From: an uncultured Pelagibacteraceae bacterium
Lineage (GTDB): Bacteria > Pseudomonadota > Alphaproteobacteria > Pelagibacterales > Pelagibacteraceae
Direction: 5' to 3'
Length of the DNA stretch: 64,000 bases
Assembly: GCA_902569245.1 (NCBI GenBank)
Contig: CACFTO010000005.1
Coordinates: 1 to 64,000 of the forward strand
Shown: piece after piece, positions 16,778 to 25,431 of the stretch
Position numbering within the stretch: the stretch's first letter is position 1
How the letters are laid out: each line of letters opens with the position of its first letter
Notes under the pieces: generated by a model
What the model saw: the letters and a program-made list of their open reading frames with translations, nothing else
What the model was told of the DNA's origin: nothing
The model's database searches: none
Made by a program: the position numbers and the translations under genes

Positions 16778-18148
16778 TTATTGTTTAATAATCTTTTCAG
16801 GAATTATACCTTGAGGTCTAAATCTCATTATTAAAAGAAGACCTATTCCAACTAATAAAAATCTAAAATACGGTGCACTATTTATTAAATGAATTTTTAT
16901 CTCATTTGTTTCTGGAAGATGTGCAGTAAATAGATTTATAAAAAATAATGCAATTGGTGCAGCTTCTACCCATAAAAACCAAACTACAAAACCACCAAGA
17001 ATTGCTCCAAAATTATTACCTGTTCCACCTACAATTACCATCACCCATATAACAAATGTATATCTCATAGGTCGGTAACTTCCTGGTGTAAATAATCCAT
17101 CATTAGTTACCATCATTGCTCCTGCTATTCCAACAATGGCTGAACCTAAGATAAATATAAATAAATGCTGTTTAACAACATTCTTTCCCATTGCACTTGC
17201 CGCTTCTTCATTATCTCTTATGGCTCTCATCATTCTTCCCCAGGGTGAATAAAGTGCTTTTTGAGTAACTAACAATAAAATAATAACTACTACTAAAAAT
17301 AACCCAGCAAAACAAAGTTTTACATAAATTGAAGACGCATCTATTACTAATTGGTTTAAAAGGTCTTGTCTTTCCGTAAGTGAGTTGGTTAATGATAATT
17401 TTGTATTATGAAGTTTTTCAACTAGGTTTATAAACCATGGTGATGTCTGTAAATCTATCTCATAAGGAGCAGGTCTCTTTAATCCTATAACATTTTTTAC
17501 ACCCCTCGCTAACCAATCCTCATGTTTAATAATTGAAACAACTATTTCTGCTATTAATAAGGTTGCTATGGCTAGATAATCTGCTCTTAAACCTAATGCA
17601 ACTTTTCCAACTATAAATGCTAAACCAGCTGCAAAAAAACCACCAACAATCCAAGAGAATAAAACTGGCATTCCTAATCCACCTAAAAAACCAGTTTTAG
17701 CTGGCTCAACAGCCTCTATTAATTCGATGGCTGGTCCTGAAATTATTTTGATAAGCAAAAGCCCAACTATAATTATTCCTGCAACTAAGTAGTTTCTTTT
17801 CTTTGATTTATCTATGTTTTTGAGAACATATCTTATAGAAAATATCATTAAAACTATAAAAAGAAGACTCATCAGCATGTTTACTCCTCCAACACTCCAT
17901 GCTTCAGAAACTGGAGCAACAGAAACAAGTACTACTGCTAACCCCCCTAAAGCTGTATAGCCCATTATTCCAAAGTTTATAAGACCTGCATATCCCCATT
18001 GAATATTTGCACCCATAGTCATTACAGCTGAAATCATACAATAATTAAAAATTGTCAAAGCAATAGACCAAGACTGAAAAATACCTACTAAAATTATTAG
18101 ACCTAACATAATTGAGTAAGCAATAATTATATTTAAATAATTCTTCAT
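16778..18148 (-). CDS. livM: Liv-type ABC transporter permease LivM (system 1)
   Basis: A 456-residue inner-membrane permease, longer than many LivM proteins because of an extra loop and hydrophobic segments around residues 105-165 and an insertion near 225-270. Family marks are NIQWGYAGLINFG, LGLRADYLAIATL, WGRMMRAIRDNEEAASAMGKN (the ATPase-contact EAA-like loop) and MRFRPQGIIPE at the end. It overlaps livH by 4 bp. With LivH it forms the membrane channel for the substrate delivered by a periplasmic binding protein, probably the one at 14923. Confidence 0.9.
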   Translation of the reverse strand: MKNYLNIIIAYSIMLGLIILVGIFQSWSIALTIFNYCMISAVMTMGANIQWGYAGLINFGIMGYTALGGLAVVLVSVAPVSEAWSVGGVNMLMSLLFIVLMIFSIRYVLKNIDKSKKRNYLVAGIIIVGLLLIKIISGPAIELIEAVEPAKTGFLGGLGMPVLFSWIVGGFFAAGLAFIVGKVALGLRADYLAIATLLIAEIVVSIIKHEDWLARGVKNVIGLKRPAPYEIDLQTSPWFINLVEKLHNTKLSLTNSLTERQDLLNQLVIDASSIYVKLCFAGLFLVVVIILLLVTQKALYSPWGRMMRAIRDNEEAASAMGKNVVKQHLFIFILGSAIVGIAGAMMVTNDGLFTPGSYRPMRYTFVIWVMVIVGGTGNNFGAILGGFVVWFLWVEAAPIALFFINLFTAHLPETNEIKIHLINSAPYFRFLLVGIGLLLIMRFRPQGIIPEKIIKQ

Positions 18149-19155
18149 ATTTTCTTTCCTTCAAAAATTCCTGATGGTCTAAATACCAAAACAATGACCA
18201 AAATTGAGAATGATATTGCAAACTTGTAATCTGTAGATAAAAGTTGCATCAAAGAGTTTGGTTCCAGTTGTTCTGGTAAAATATAAATGAAAAATCTTTT
18301 ATATGCATAAGTGAGAAATATTTCTGCGAATGCAATTAAATACCCACCGAGAAAAGCACCATAAGGATTACCAATACCTCCAGCAATAGCTGCAGCAAAT
18401 ATAGGAAGCATATTATTAAAATAAACAAAAGGTCTGTAGCTTTTATCTAAGCCATATAATACTCCTCCAATAGTAGCTAAAATTCCTGCAATTATCCAAG
18501 TTATAAGAACTACTTTTTTTGGATCTATTCCTGAGAGTAATGCTAAATCCTCATTATCTGAATAAGCTCTCATGCTTGTTCCTGTTTTTGTTTTATTTAA
18601 AAACCAAAATAAGATCGCAACTAATATAATGGTTACTACAATAGTAATGATTTGTGTTGATTTGATTGTTAATCCTTCAGCTAGTCCTGTCATATCTTTA
18701 AATTCTGACGCTTTTAAGATAAATTTTTCCCCATCCATAAATCTTCTATCAGTGGGACCAATAATTATTCTAATAATTGCCTGAGTTACGAACATTACAC
18801 CAATACTAACCATTGCTAATTGCACTGGAGGACTTTTATTTATTCTATAATAACTAAAAACTGTTTTATCTATGATGAGCATATAGAATATCATCATTGC
18901 AACGGCAAAAGGTATAGTCAGTAAAGCTGTCGGTAAAAAACCAAAACTTATTCCTTTTGATTGCAGATAATAAGTAAATAAAACTGCGAACATAGTGCCA
19001 AAAGACATCATGTCTCCTGTTGCAAAATTTGCAAATCTCAAAATTCCATAAATAAGGGTAACAAATATTGCTCCCAAAGCTAATTGAGACCCATAGGTTA
19101 AGGCAGGTAATATTGTGTAATTCAATAATACAATAATTGCATTGATAAAATCCAT
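18145..19155 (-). CDS. livH: Liv-type ABC transporter permease LivH (system 1)
   Basis: A 336-residue permease with about eight membrane segments. Signatures are GSQLALGAIFVTLIYGILRFANFATGDMM at the N-terminus, RAYSDNEDLALLSGIDPKKVV (ATPase-contact loop), AAAIAGGIGNPYGAFLGG, and VLVFRPSGIFEGK at the end. It is placed 2 bp after livF and overlaps livM, so it is part of one transcript. Confidence 0.9.
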   Translation of the reverse strand: MDFINAIIVLLNYTILPALTYGSQLALGAIFVTLIYGILRFANFATGDMMSFGTMFAVLFTYYLQSKGISFGFLPTALLTIPFAVAMMIFYMLIIDKTVFSYYRINKSPPVQLAMVSIGVMFVTQAIIRIIIGPTDRRFMDGEKFILKASEFKDMTGLAEGLTIKSTQIITIVVTIILVAILFWFLNKTKTGTSMRAYSDNEDLALLSGIDPKKVVLITWIIAGILATIGGVLYGLDKSYRPFVYFNNMLPIFAAAIAGGIGNPYGAFLGGYLIAFAEIFLTYAYKRFFIYILPEQLEPNSLMQLLSTDYKFAISFSILVIVLVFRPSGIFEGKKI

Positions 19156-19157
19156 AA

Positions 19158-19865
19158 TTAAGCTCCTAAAAATGACCTTCTTACTTCTGGATCATTTAAT
19201 AATTCCTTCCCAGAACCTTCAAATTTATTTTCACCAGTCACTAAAACATAACCACGGTCTGATATGCTAAGTGCTTGTTTTGCATTCTGCTCTACCATAA
19301 TTATTGCCACTCCGGTTTTTTTAACTTTAACTATATGTTCGAACAGTTCATCCATCACAATAGGTGAAACACCAGCAGTTGGTTCATCTAACATTAAAAC
19401 CGATGGCTGTATCATTAAAGCTCTCCCTAAGGCTACTTGTTGTCTTTGACCACCAGATAATTGTCCTACAACTTGGTCTCTTTTTTCTGCTAAAATTGGA
19501 AATAATTCGTAGATTTGATTAATGACTATATCGATATCATCTTTTCTAAGAAATCCACCTATTTCAAGATTTTCTCTTACTGTCAATTCTGAAAAAACAT
19601 TTTTTGTCTGTGGCACAAAAGAGATTCCTCTTTGAACTCTCTCTTGTGGGGAAAAATTGGATATGTCTTGATCTTCTATAACTACACTTCCAGATTTTAA
19701 ATTTAATAAACCTAACATTGCTTTCATGGCAGTAGATTTTCCAGCACCATTTGGACCTAGGATTGCAACAATTTCCCCTTTGTCGACATTAATAGAACAA
19801 GAATTAATAATATCTGGACCATCACCATAACCACCTGTCATATTATTTCCCTCAAAAAATGCCAT
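19158..19865 (-). CDS. livF: Liv-type ABC transporter ATP-binding protein LivF (system 1)
   Basis: A 235-residue ATPase. Walker A GPNGAGKS (about residues 37-44), signature LSGGQRQQVALGRAL, Walker B VLMLDEPTAG and the H-loop region IIMVEQNAKQAL (Q in place of H, usual in LivF) are all present. It shares its first base with the stop of livG upstream. It energises import together with LivG. Confidence 0.92.
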   Translation of the reverse strand: MAFFEGNNMTGGYGDGPDIINSCSINVDKGEIVAILGPNGAGKSTAMKAMLGLLNLKSGSVVIEDQDISNFSPQERVQRGISFVPQTKNVFSELTVRENLEIGGFLRKDDIDIVINQIYELFPILAEKRDQVVGQLSGGQRQQVALGRALMIQPSVLMLDEPTAGVSPIVMDELFEHIVKVKKTGVAIIMVEQNAKQALSISDRGYVLVTGENKFEGSGKELLNDPEVRRSFLGA

Positions 19866-20662
19866 CAGCTGGTTTCTCCATTAATTTTTTTTCCTCTACC
19901 GAGATAGCTTTCTATAACTTGATCATTTTTTTTTACTTCATCAGAGGTTCCTTCAAATAGAACTGCACCCTCTGACATTACAATTACTGGGTCGCACATC
20001 CTACTAATGAAATCCATATCGTGTTCAATCATACAAAATGTATAATTTTTTTCTTTATTAAGTCTTAAAATTGCAGTTCCCAGTTCTTTTAATAGTGTTC
20101 TATTAACACCCGCTCCTACTTCATCTAATAAAACTAATTTAGCATCTACCATCATAGTTCTGCCTAATTCTAGTAATTTTTTTTGACCTCCTGACAAATT
20201 TCCTGCTCTTTCATTAGCTAAGTGCTTTAAATTTAAAAATTCTGCTACATCATAGGCTTTAAGTCTAATTTGTTCTTCCTCTTCTTTAATAAGTTTAGGC
20301 TTTATAAATGCATTTAACAGTATTTCTCCAGTTTGGTTTCCTGGAACCATCATTAAATTTTCTAAGACAGTAAGATTAGAGAATTCATGTGCAATTTGAA
20401 AAGTTCTTAGAAGACCTTTTGAAAATAATTCATGAGATGGTATATCTGTTATGTTTTCATTATTAAAAAAAACTTTTCCTTTTGAGGATTTTAAATTTCC
20501 TGCAATAAGATTAAATAGCGTGGTTTTTCCAGATCCATTTGGACCAATAATTCCCGTAATTGTTCCTCTTTTAATAGTTAATGAACAATCAGATACAGCA
20601 GCAAGTCCTCCAAAATATTTTGAGATATTTTCTATTTTCAGAATATTTAAATCTGATGACAT
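19865..20662 (-). CDS. livG: Liv-type ABC transporter ATP-binding protein LivG (system 1)
   Basis: A 265-residue ATPase with Walker A GPNGSGKT, the LivG-type RTFQIAHEFSNLTVLENL segment, signature LSGGQKKLLELGR, Walker B LVLLDEVGAGV (V instead of the usual P) and H-loop FCMIEHDMDF. It follows the reductase-like gene by 6 bp, so the transporter is co-transcribed with the metabolic genes upstream. Confidence 0.92.
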   Translation of the reverse strand: MSSDLNILKIENISKYFGGLAAVSDCSLTIKRGTITGIIGPNGSGKTTLFNLIAGNLKSSKGKVFFNNENITDIPSHELFSKGLLRTFQIAHEFSNLTVLENLMMVPGNQTGEILLNAFIKPKLIKEEEEQIRLKAYDVAEFLNLKHLANERAGNLSGGQKKLLELGRTMMVDAKLVLLDEVGAGVNRTLLKELGTAILRLNKEKNYTFCMIEHDMDFISRMCDPVIVMSEGAVLFEGTSDEVKKNDQVIESYLGRGKKINGETS

Positions 20663-20668
20663 AGAGAA

Positions 20669-21439
20669 TTATACTTTGTTAAGTCTTTTAAGAATACTAT
20701 TTAATGTTTTCTCTGTAGACTTATAAAAACCTGCTTTTCTAAGTTCTTGAACTCCTTGTTCATTTAATCCTTTGGGAGTTTGAGATTCTTTAACTAAAAA
20801 TTTTAGGTCCTTATCAGAGTTTCTTAATGCATCTTCAGACAATGCAACAAACAATGAAGTTATATATTTTTGAGCTTTATCTTTTTTAACACCACGTTGT
20901 ACAAGCCAATTAGACATAGTATTTAATAATTCATAAAATGAAGCCATCATACCTGATGTCGACCAAAAATTTTTAGATAACTTTTCATTATTTATTTCAA
21001 CTGTTGTTCCAAGTTTATTAAAAAAGTTTTTTAATGTTTTATTTGGAGGAAAAACTGGAACTGGCCCTTTTCTTAATGATATTGGTGGAAGTGGTATAGC
21101 TCTAAAAATTTTTGCTTTTACATTAATTAATTTTTTTAACCTTGGCAAAGTAATTGTTGAGATAAAACTTATTATTGTTTGGTTAGATTTAAATTTTAAC
21201 GTTTTGATTATTTGCTCACCAACTGTAGGAGTAACAGCAAGAAAAATCCAATCACAACTATTAATAATTTCTTGATTTGACTTGCCAATACTTACTTTTT
21301 TATTTTTTTTTGATAATTTTTTTGCGATATAAAGATTTCTAGGTGAAACTAAAATCTTGGAATATTTAATTTTTGACGAAGAAATACCAGTAACTACTGA
21401 CTCAGTTATTTTTCCAGTTCCTATAAAACCCAGTTTCAT
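20669..21439 (-). CDS. Pyrroline-5-carboxylate-reductase-like NAD(P)H oxidoreductase
   Basis: A 256-residue protein of the ProC / 6-phosphogluconate-dehydrogenase-like fold. The N-terminal Rossmann motif is GFIGTGKITESVV, followed by DWIFLAVTP, IISFISTITLPRL and RAIPLPP, as in ProC. The C-terminal dimerisation domain departs from ProC: where ProC has VTSPGGTT, this has ESQTPKGLNEQG. That makes proline synthesis doubtful and suggests reduction of a different cyclic imine, or an imine/amino acid reaction linked to GlaH upstream and the amino acid transporters around it. It starts 17 bp after glaH. Confidence 0.68.
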   Translation of the reverse strand: MKLGFIGTGKITESVVTGISSSKIKYSKILVSPRNLYIAKKLSKKNKKVSIGKSNQEIINSCDWIFLAVTPTVGEQIIKTLKFKSNQTIISFISTITLPRLKKLINVKAKIFRAIPLPPISLRKGPVPVFPPNKTLKNFFNKLGTTVEINNEKLSKNFWSTSGMMASFYELLNTMSNWLVQRGVKKDKAQKYITSLFVALSEDALRNSDKDLKFLVKESQTPKGLNEQGVQELRKAGFYKSTEKTLNSILKRLNKV

Positions 21440-21456
21440 AGAAGTAATTACTATAC

Positions 21457-22377
21457 TTAATTATTAAAAAAGGAACCTCTAATTCTAAGCAATTCCCTTG
21501 ATAATTTTTTGTTTTCTTTGAATGGTTTTCTTCCATGTAGCCAAAAGTAATTATTTGCAACTATAGCACTACCCACGGGTAGAGAGGTTACAATTTTATT
21601 TTGGCTTCCCTCTAATGAATCTGATAATTTTTGAAGAAATAAACCCTGCTTCATATTTTTTGGTTCTGGAAATTGGTCTATATAGGAAATTGTAGCTTCT
21701 CCGTTTTGATCTTTTGAAAAAACTGGATGTTCAACTTTATAACCAACATTTTTACTCTTAGGAGAACCCCAAATAAAATCTTGTTTTCCAACTTCATCGT
21801 TAGCTAAATCCGATAAATGCTCCCAATCATCTAAGTGTAATAAAGCTGTTTCACCACCATCTACGTTTTCTTCCTCTAGTTTTGACATCAATATCCAATC
21901 AGTAGTTTCTTTTACATAAGTGCCGTCAGTATGAAGATCCATGTTTATATATGCTTTTCTTAAATAAGAGTCGCTATTATCCTCATGCTTTACATGAAAT
22001 CTTGCATAATATTTTCCTGCCATTGAGTCATGATTAGGGTTACCAATTAAATGAGTAATTGCTGTAGATAATTTAATTAAAAATGTTTGATCAATTTTAG
22101 ATGAAATATTTTTTGGTCCTATTATGAAACATCCTGTATTTCTATTTTTTAATATATGGTTTAAAAGTTTACCCAGCTCATGAGATGTAGTCTCATCTAA
22201 ACTTTTTGCAATTGTGAAACGTGTAAAAGGTTTATATTCGAGTGCCGTAATATCAAATTTTTTAAACGGAAATATAAGTCTTTCAATTATTTCGTCTTCA
22301 ATTTTAATATTTATAATTCTTTTTGATTTTTCATGAAAGGATATATCAAATCCATCTATTTGTTTTAAATCTTGCAT
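21457..22377 (-). CDS. glaH: Glutarate 2-hydroxylase GlaH (CsiD)
   Basis: A 306-residue Fe(II)/2-oxoglutarate dioxygenase that converts glutarate to L-2-hydroxyglutarate, the last hydroxylation step of lysine/glutarate breakdown. Strong GlaH/CsiD identity is visible in LEYKPFTRF, TAITHLIGNPNHDSMAGKYYARF, NSDSYLRKAY, HLDDWEHL and YIDQFPEPKNMKQGLF. The iron ligands are H149, D151 and H281, and arginines R298/R300 in LLRIRG bind 2-oxoglutarate. The usual partner LhgO (L-2-hydroxyglutarate oxidase) and a CsiR regulator are not next to it. Instead it sits between a secreted pentapeptide protein and a ProC-like enzyme inside a Liv transport operon. Confidence 0.92.
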   Translation of the reverse strand: MQDLKQIDGFDISFHEKSKRIINIKIEDEIIERLIFPFKKFDITALEYKPFTRFTIAKSLDETTSHELGKLLNHILKNRNTGCFIIGPKNISSKIDQTFLIKLSTAITHLIGNPNHDSMAGKYYARFHVKHEDNSDSYLRKAYINMDLHTDGTYVKETTDWILMSKLEEENVDGGETALLHLDDWEHLSDLANDEVGKQDFIWGSPKSKNVGYKVEHPVFSKDQNGEATISYIDQFPEPKNMKQGLFLQKLSDSLEGSQNKIVTSLPVGSAIVANNYFWLHGRKPFKENKKLSRELLRIRGSFFNN

Positions 22378-22889
22378 TAATTTATTCTATTGCAAGTTCC
22401 TATTGAGTCTGGTCCACAAATTTCACCATTAGTCCAGGTCGCACCTATAAGGTTAGCTCCATCAAAATTTGCATTCAAAATATTTGAAGACGTAAAATTT
22501 GCTTCCATTAAGTTTGAATTTTGAAAATTTGTATCAATCAATGTAGATCCCATGAAGTCCACTCTTGTTAAATTAGCACTCGAGAAATTTGAAAGTTCAA
22601 GGTTCGCACCTGTTAAAATTGACTCATACAAATTCGCTCTAATAAACGATGACTCAGAAAATGTGCCAAACGAGAGATTTGAATTCATCATTATGCTCTT
22701 GTCAAAATTTACTTGGATAAAACTTGCAAAAGACAGATTTGAATTAGGAAGGTAACTACCTTGTAAATCTTGACCATCTGAAAATTTGCATTTTGTGTAA
22801 TCTACACCATCAGTTATAGGATCATCACAACCAGCGTTTACATTACTGCTAAAAATTAAAAAAAATATAATAAAAATAAGTTTTTTCAT
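22377..22889 (-). CDS. Secreted pentapeptide-repeat protein
   Basis: A 170-residue protein with an N-terminal Sec signal (MKKLIFIIFFLIFSSNVNAG, cleavage near residue 19). About eighteen pentapeptide repeats of the A(N/D)LXX type follow from about residue 43 to 152 (for example NSNLS, RANLY, GANLE, SANLT, DGANL). They predict a right-handed quadrilateral beta-helix. Two cysteines lie near the start (C20, C34) and two near the end (C157, C165), and may form disulfides in the periplasm. It overlaps azlD by 4 bp upstream and glaH by 1 bp downstream. Function unknown. Confidence 0.8.
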   Translation of the reverse strand: MKKLIFIIFFLIFSSNVNAGCDDPITDGVDYTKCKFSDGQDLQGSYLPNSNLSFASFIQVNFDKSIMMNSNLSFGTFSESSFIRANLYESILTGANLELSNFSSANLTRVDFMGSTLIDTNFQNSNLMEANFTSSNILNANFDGANLIGATWTNGEICGPDSIGTCNRIN

Positions 22890-23212
22890 ACTGCAAAACT
22901 ATTTAATGCAGCCAAAATTATAGCAGATAATACTGTTGGATAAACTAAATTTCTTTTTGTGACATAAAAAATTAATATTGATAATAAAATTACAATTATC
23001 CTTGAAAAATAGTTGACTTCAGAAAGATCTCCTGACGGAAATATCAGTATTCTTGAAATTAAGGCAGCTAAAGTTGAATATGCTATACAATTAAACCATC
23101 TATAAATTTTAGATTTTTCACTAATTTTTTCTGAGGTAAATGCTCCAAGAAATCTCGATAAATAAGTTGCTAAAGAAGTTACTATTATTGCTAAAACTAT
23201 ATTAACTGCCAT
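22886..23212 (-). CDS. azlD: AzlD-family branched-chain amino acid exporter subunit
   Basis: A small membrane protein of about 108 residues with four hydrophobic segments (MAVNIVLAIIVTSLATYLSRFLGAF and onward), matching AzlD, the small partner of AzlC. I place the start at ATG 23212, which has a GGAG Shine-Dalgarno 8 bases upstream and overlaps azlC by 11 bp. A longer reading from 23269 would add a 19-residue extension without support. AzlCD pairs export branched-chain amino acids or analogues, which fits the surrounding Liv importers. Confidence 0.8.
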   Translation of the reverse strand: MAVNIVLAIIVTSLATYLSRFLGAFTSEKISEKSKIYRWFNCIAYSTLAALISRILIFPSGDLSEVNYFSRIIVILLSILIFYVTKRNLVYPTVLSAIILAALNSFAV

Positions 23213-23909
23213 ATTTTTCTCCAATAAAATAAGAAATTGTCCCAGCAACCAACCCACCGATAAGTACACTCCACTCGGGAGAAATAAAATAAAAAATAGG
23301 TCCTAATAATGCACCAAGTAAAATTGCAGATGTAAGTTGTACTGTCTTCATTACACCTATCATTGCACACATAAAATAAATTGGGTTTATTATCGCTAAA
23401 GCAATAATCATATCTCTATTTAAAAAATCAGAAGCATAATAACCAACAATGGTTGAAAAAATTGCAACTAACCATGTGGCTGTTCCTATACCAATCCAAA
23501 AATCTAATCTGTATTTCCTTTCTATTTCCTCATAGTTACTTTTTAAGATCAACCACGATGAAACAGCAACAAAATGACATGATAAGTAATATTTCCATCT
23601 TGGTTGGCTTTCATGTTTTAATAATGGCATAATTGAAACTGTCATTGGATAAAGTCTTGAGTTAACTAACCATACTGCAAGAAAAATATTTACAAGCGAG
23701 GCACCAATTAACATAGACTCTGCCATAACTAAAGATCCTGGAAGAGCGTAAGTTAACAAAGTTGAAAATATACTTTCTTGAATAGTAAAACCTAAATTTT
23801 TAAGTAAAGCGCCAATTGCAACAAAACTCGCACCCAAGGCAATGGCTGGACTGTCAAATTTTTTTGATGCAAGTATTCCTTGAAAAAAATATTTGGAGTT
23901 GATCATCAA
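23202..23909 (-). CDS. azlC: AzlC-family branched-chain amino acid exporter subunit
   Basis: A 235-residue inner-membrane protein with the AzlC signature: FFQGILASKKFDSPAIALGASFVAIGALLKNLGF, then TYALPGSLVMAESMLIGASLVNIFLAVWLVNSRLYPM. It has about seven to eight membrane segments. It overlaps livF upstream by 4 bp and azlD downstream, forming the complete two-gene exporter. Specificity (branched-chain amino acids) is known for the family, not shown here. Confidence 0.88.
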   Translation of the reverse strand: MMINSKYFFQGILASKKFDSPAIALGASFVAIGALLKNLGFTIQESIFSTLLTYALPGSLVMAESMLIGASLVNIFLAVWLVNSRLYPMTVSIMPLLKHESQPRWKYYLSCHFVAVSSWLILKSNYEEIERKYRLDFWIGIGTATWLVAIFSTIVGYYASDFLNRDMIIALAIINPIYFMCAMIGVMKTVQLTSAILLGALLGPIFYFISPEWSVLIGGLVAGTISYFIGEKYGS

Positions 23910-24691
23910 CCGCCTAAAAATAGACGACCCACATCTGGATTATTTAGAAGTTCATCTCCTTTACCTGCAATAGCAGTTTGTCCAGAAACTAAAACATATC
24001 CAATGTCGGCAAATTCCAAACCCTTTTTGGCATTTTGTTCAACCAATATAATTGTTTTTTTCTCATTTTTTTGAAGATCATCTAAGATTTCAAATACCAT
24101 TTGAATATATCTTGGTTCTAATCCAATTGAAGGTTCATCAACTAATAAAATAGATGGTTTCATTACTAAAGCTCTAGATATTTCTAACAATCTTCTCTCA
24201 CCACCAGACAAAACTTTAGCTGGTTGGTTTCTTCTATTTCTTAATCTCTCATATTTCTGAAGAACTCTCTCTGCTTCCTCAAATGACTCTTCAGTTTTAT
24301 CTTTTATATATCCACCCATTAAAAGGTTTTCTTCTACAGTCATGTCTGGAAAAACAGAATTATCTTGAAGAATATAAGCTATCCCTTGAGATTTTAATTT
24401 CTCTGCAGGTGTAAGGTTTGTTATTTCTTTGCCATCAACTTCGATTTTACCAGAAAAAATATTCGTAAAACCATATATTGAGTGAAGAATTGTAGATTTC
24501 CCTGCTCCATTAGGACCTATCAAACATAATGATTGTGCCTTGCTGACAAACAAATCTAAATTATGCAGAATTTCCATTTTACCATAGCCAGCTGACAAAC
24601 CTTTAATTGTTAAGTGAATATTGTCTTCTGAAAGCTTTTTTAGATCGTCAGCACCAGGTGCTTTACCTAATACTTCATATTGATTAGCCAT
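23906..24691 (-). CDS. livF: Liv-type ABC transporter ATP-binding protein LivF (system 2)
   Basis: A 261-residue ATPase with a 25-residue N-terminal extension before the ABC domain. Walker A GPNGAGKS, signature LSGGERRLLEISRAL, Walker B ILLVDEPSIGL and LVEQNAKKGLEF (Q at the H-loop position) are intact. It overlaps livG by 1 bp and azlC by 4 bp. It belongs to the second complete Liv system, which has its binding protein at 27434-28672. Confidence 0.92.
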   Translation of the reverse strand: MANQYEVLGKAPGADDLKKLSEDNIHLTIKGLSAGYGKMEILHNLDLFVSKAQSLCLIGPNGAGKSTILHSIYGFTNIFSGKIEVDGKEITNLTPAEKLKSQGIAYILQDNSVFPDMTVEENLLMGGYIKDKTEESFEEAERVLQKYERLRNRRNQPAKVLSGGERRLLEISRALVMKPSILLVDEPSIGLEPRYIQMVFEILDDLQKNEKKTIILVEQNAKKGLEFADIGYVLVSGQTAIAGKGDELLNNPDVGRLFLGG

Positions 24692-25431
24692 TATTGTGCT
24701 CCTAAATAAGCATCTATAACTCGCTTATCATTTTTAATTTCATCTGGTGTTCCATTGGCAAGCATTTTTCCATGTGCTAAGCAAAAAATACTTTCTGCCA
24801 ATTGCATAATTACTCTCATATTGTGTTCAATGACTAATAAAGTAATTCCAAAATCCTGATTTACTTTTATTAATCTATCTATAATTCCATTTATCAATGT
24901 TGGATTAATACCTGCAGTTGGCTCATCTAAAAGTAACATTTCAGGTTCATTCATTAATGCCATGGCAAGCTCTAAAAGTTTTTGTTGACCAAATGATAAG
25001 TCACCTGCTCTTAAATTTCTCTTCTGATATAGTCCAACAAAGTTTAATAAATTTTCAGCTTTGTCTGTTAAGTCTTGAGGAATTTTAGAGAAAATGGAAA
25101 CTAAACTTTCGTCACTAGCTTTATGACTTATTAGCATGTTATCAACACAATTAAGTTTTCCATAGATTCTTGTTTGTTGAAATGTTCTTAGAAGACCAAG
25201 TTTTGCAATAATTGGAACTGGTAATTCTGAAACCTCTTTACCATTAAATTTTATTGAACCTTGATCTATGGGATAAGTTCCTACTATAGAATTAAATAAT
25301 GTTGTTTTTCCAGATCCATTTGGACCAATCAATCCAACGATTTTTCCTTTTTCGACTGCCATAGAAATATCAACATTGGCTTTAACACCTCCAAAAGATT
25401 TGCTCACATTATTTACCTCTAATATACTCAT
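24691..25431 (-). CDS. livG: Liv-type ABC transporter ATP-binding protein LivG (system 2)
   Basis: A 246-residue ATPase with Walker A GPNGSGKT, LRTFQQTRIYGKLNCVDNML (LivG-type helical insert), signature LSFGQQKLLELAMAL (F replacing the second G, common in LivG), Walker B MLLLDEPTAGINP and H-loop LLVIEHNMRV. It overlaps livM upstream by 4 bp. Confidence 0.92.
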   Translation of the reverse strand: MSILEVNNVSKSFGGVKANVDISMAVEKGKIVGLIGPNGSGKTTLFNSIVGTYPIDQGSIKFNGKEVSELPVPIIAKLGLLRTFQQTRIYGKLNCVDNMLISHKASDESLVSIFSKIPQDLTDKAENLLNFVGLYQKRNLRAGDLSFGQQKLLELAMALMNEPEMLLLDEPTAGINPTLINGIIDRLIKVNQDFGITLLVIEHNMRVIMQLAESIFCLAHGKMLANGTPDEIKNDKRVIDAYLGAQ

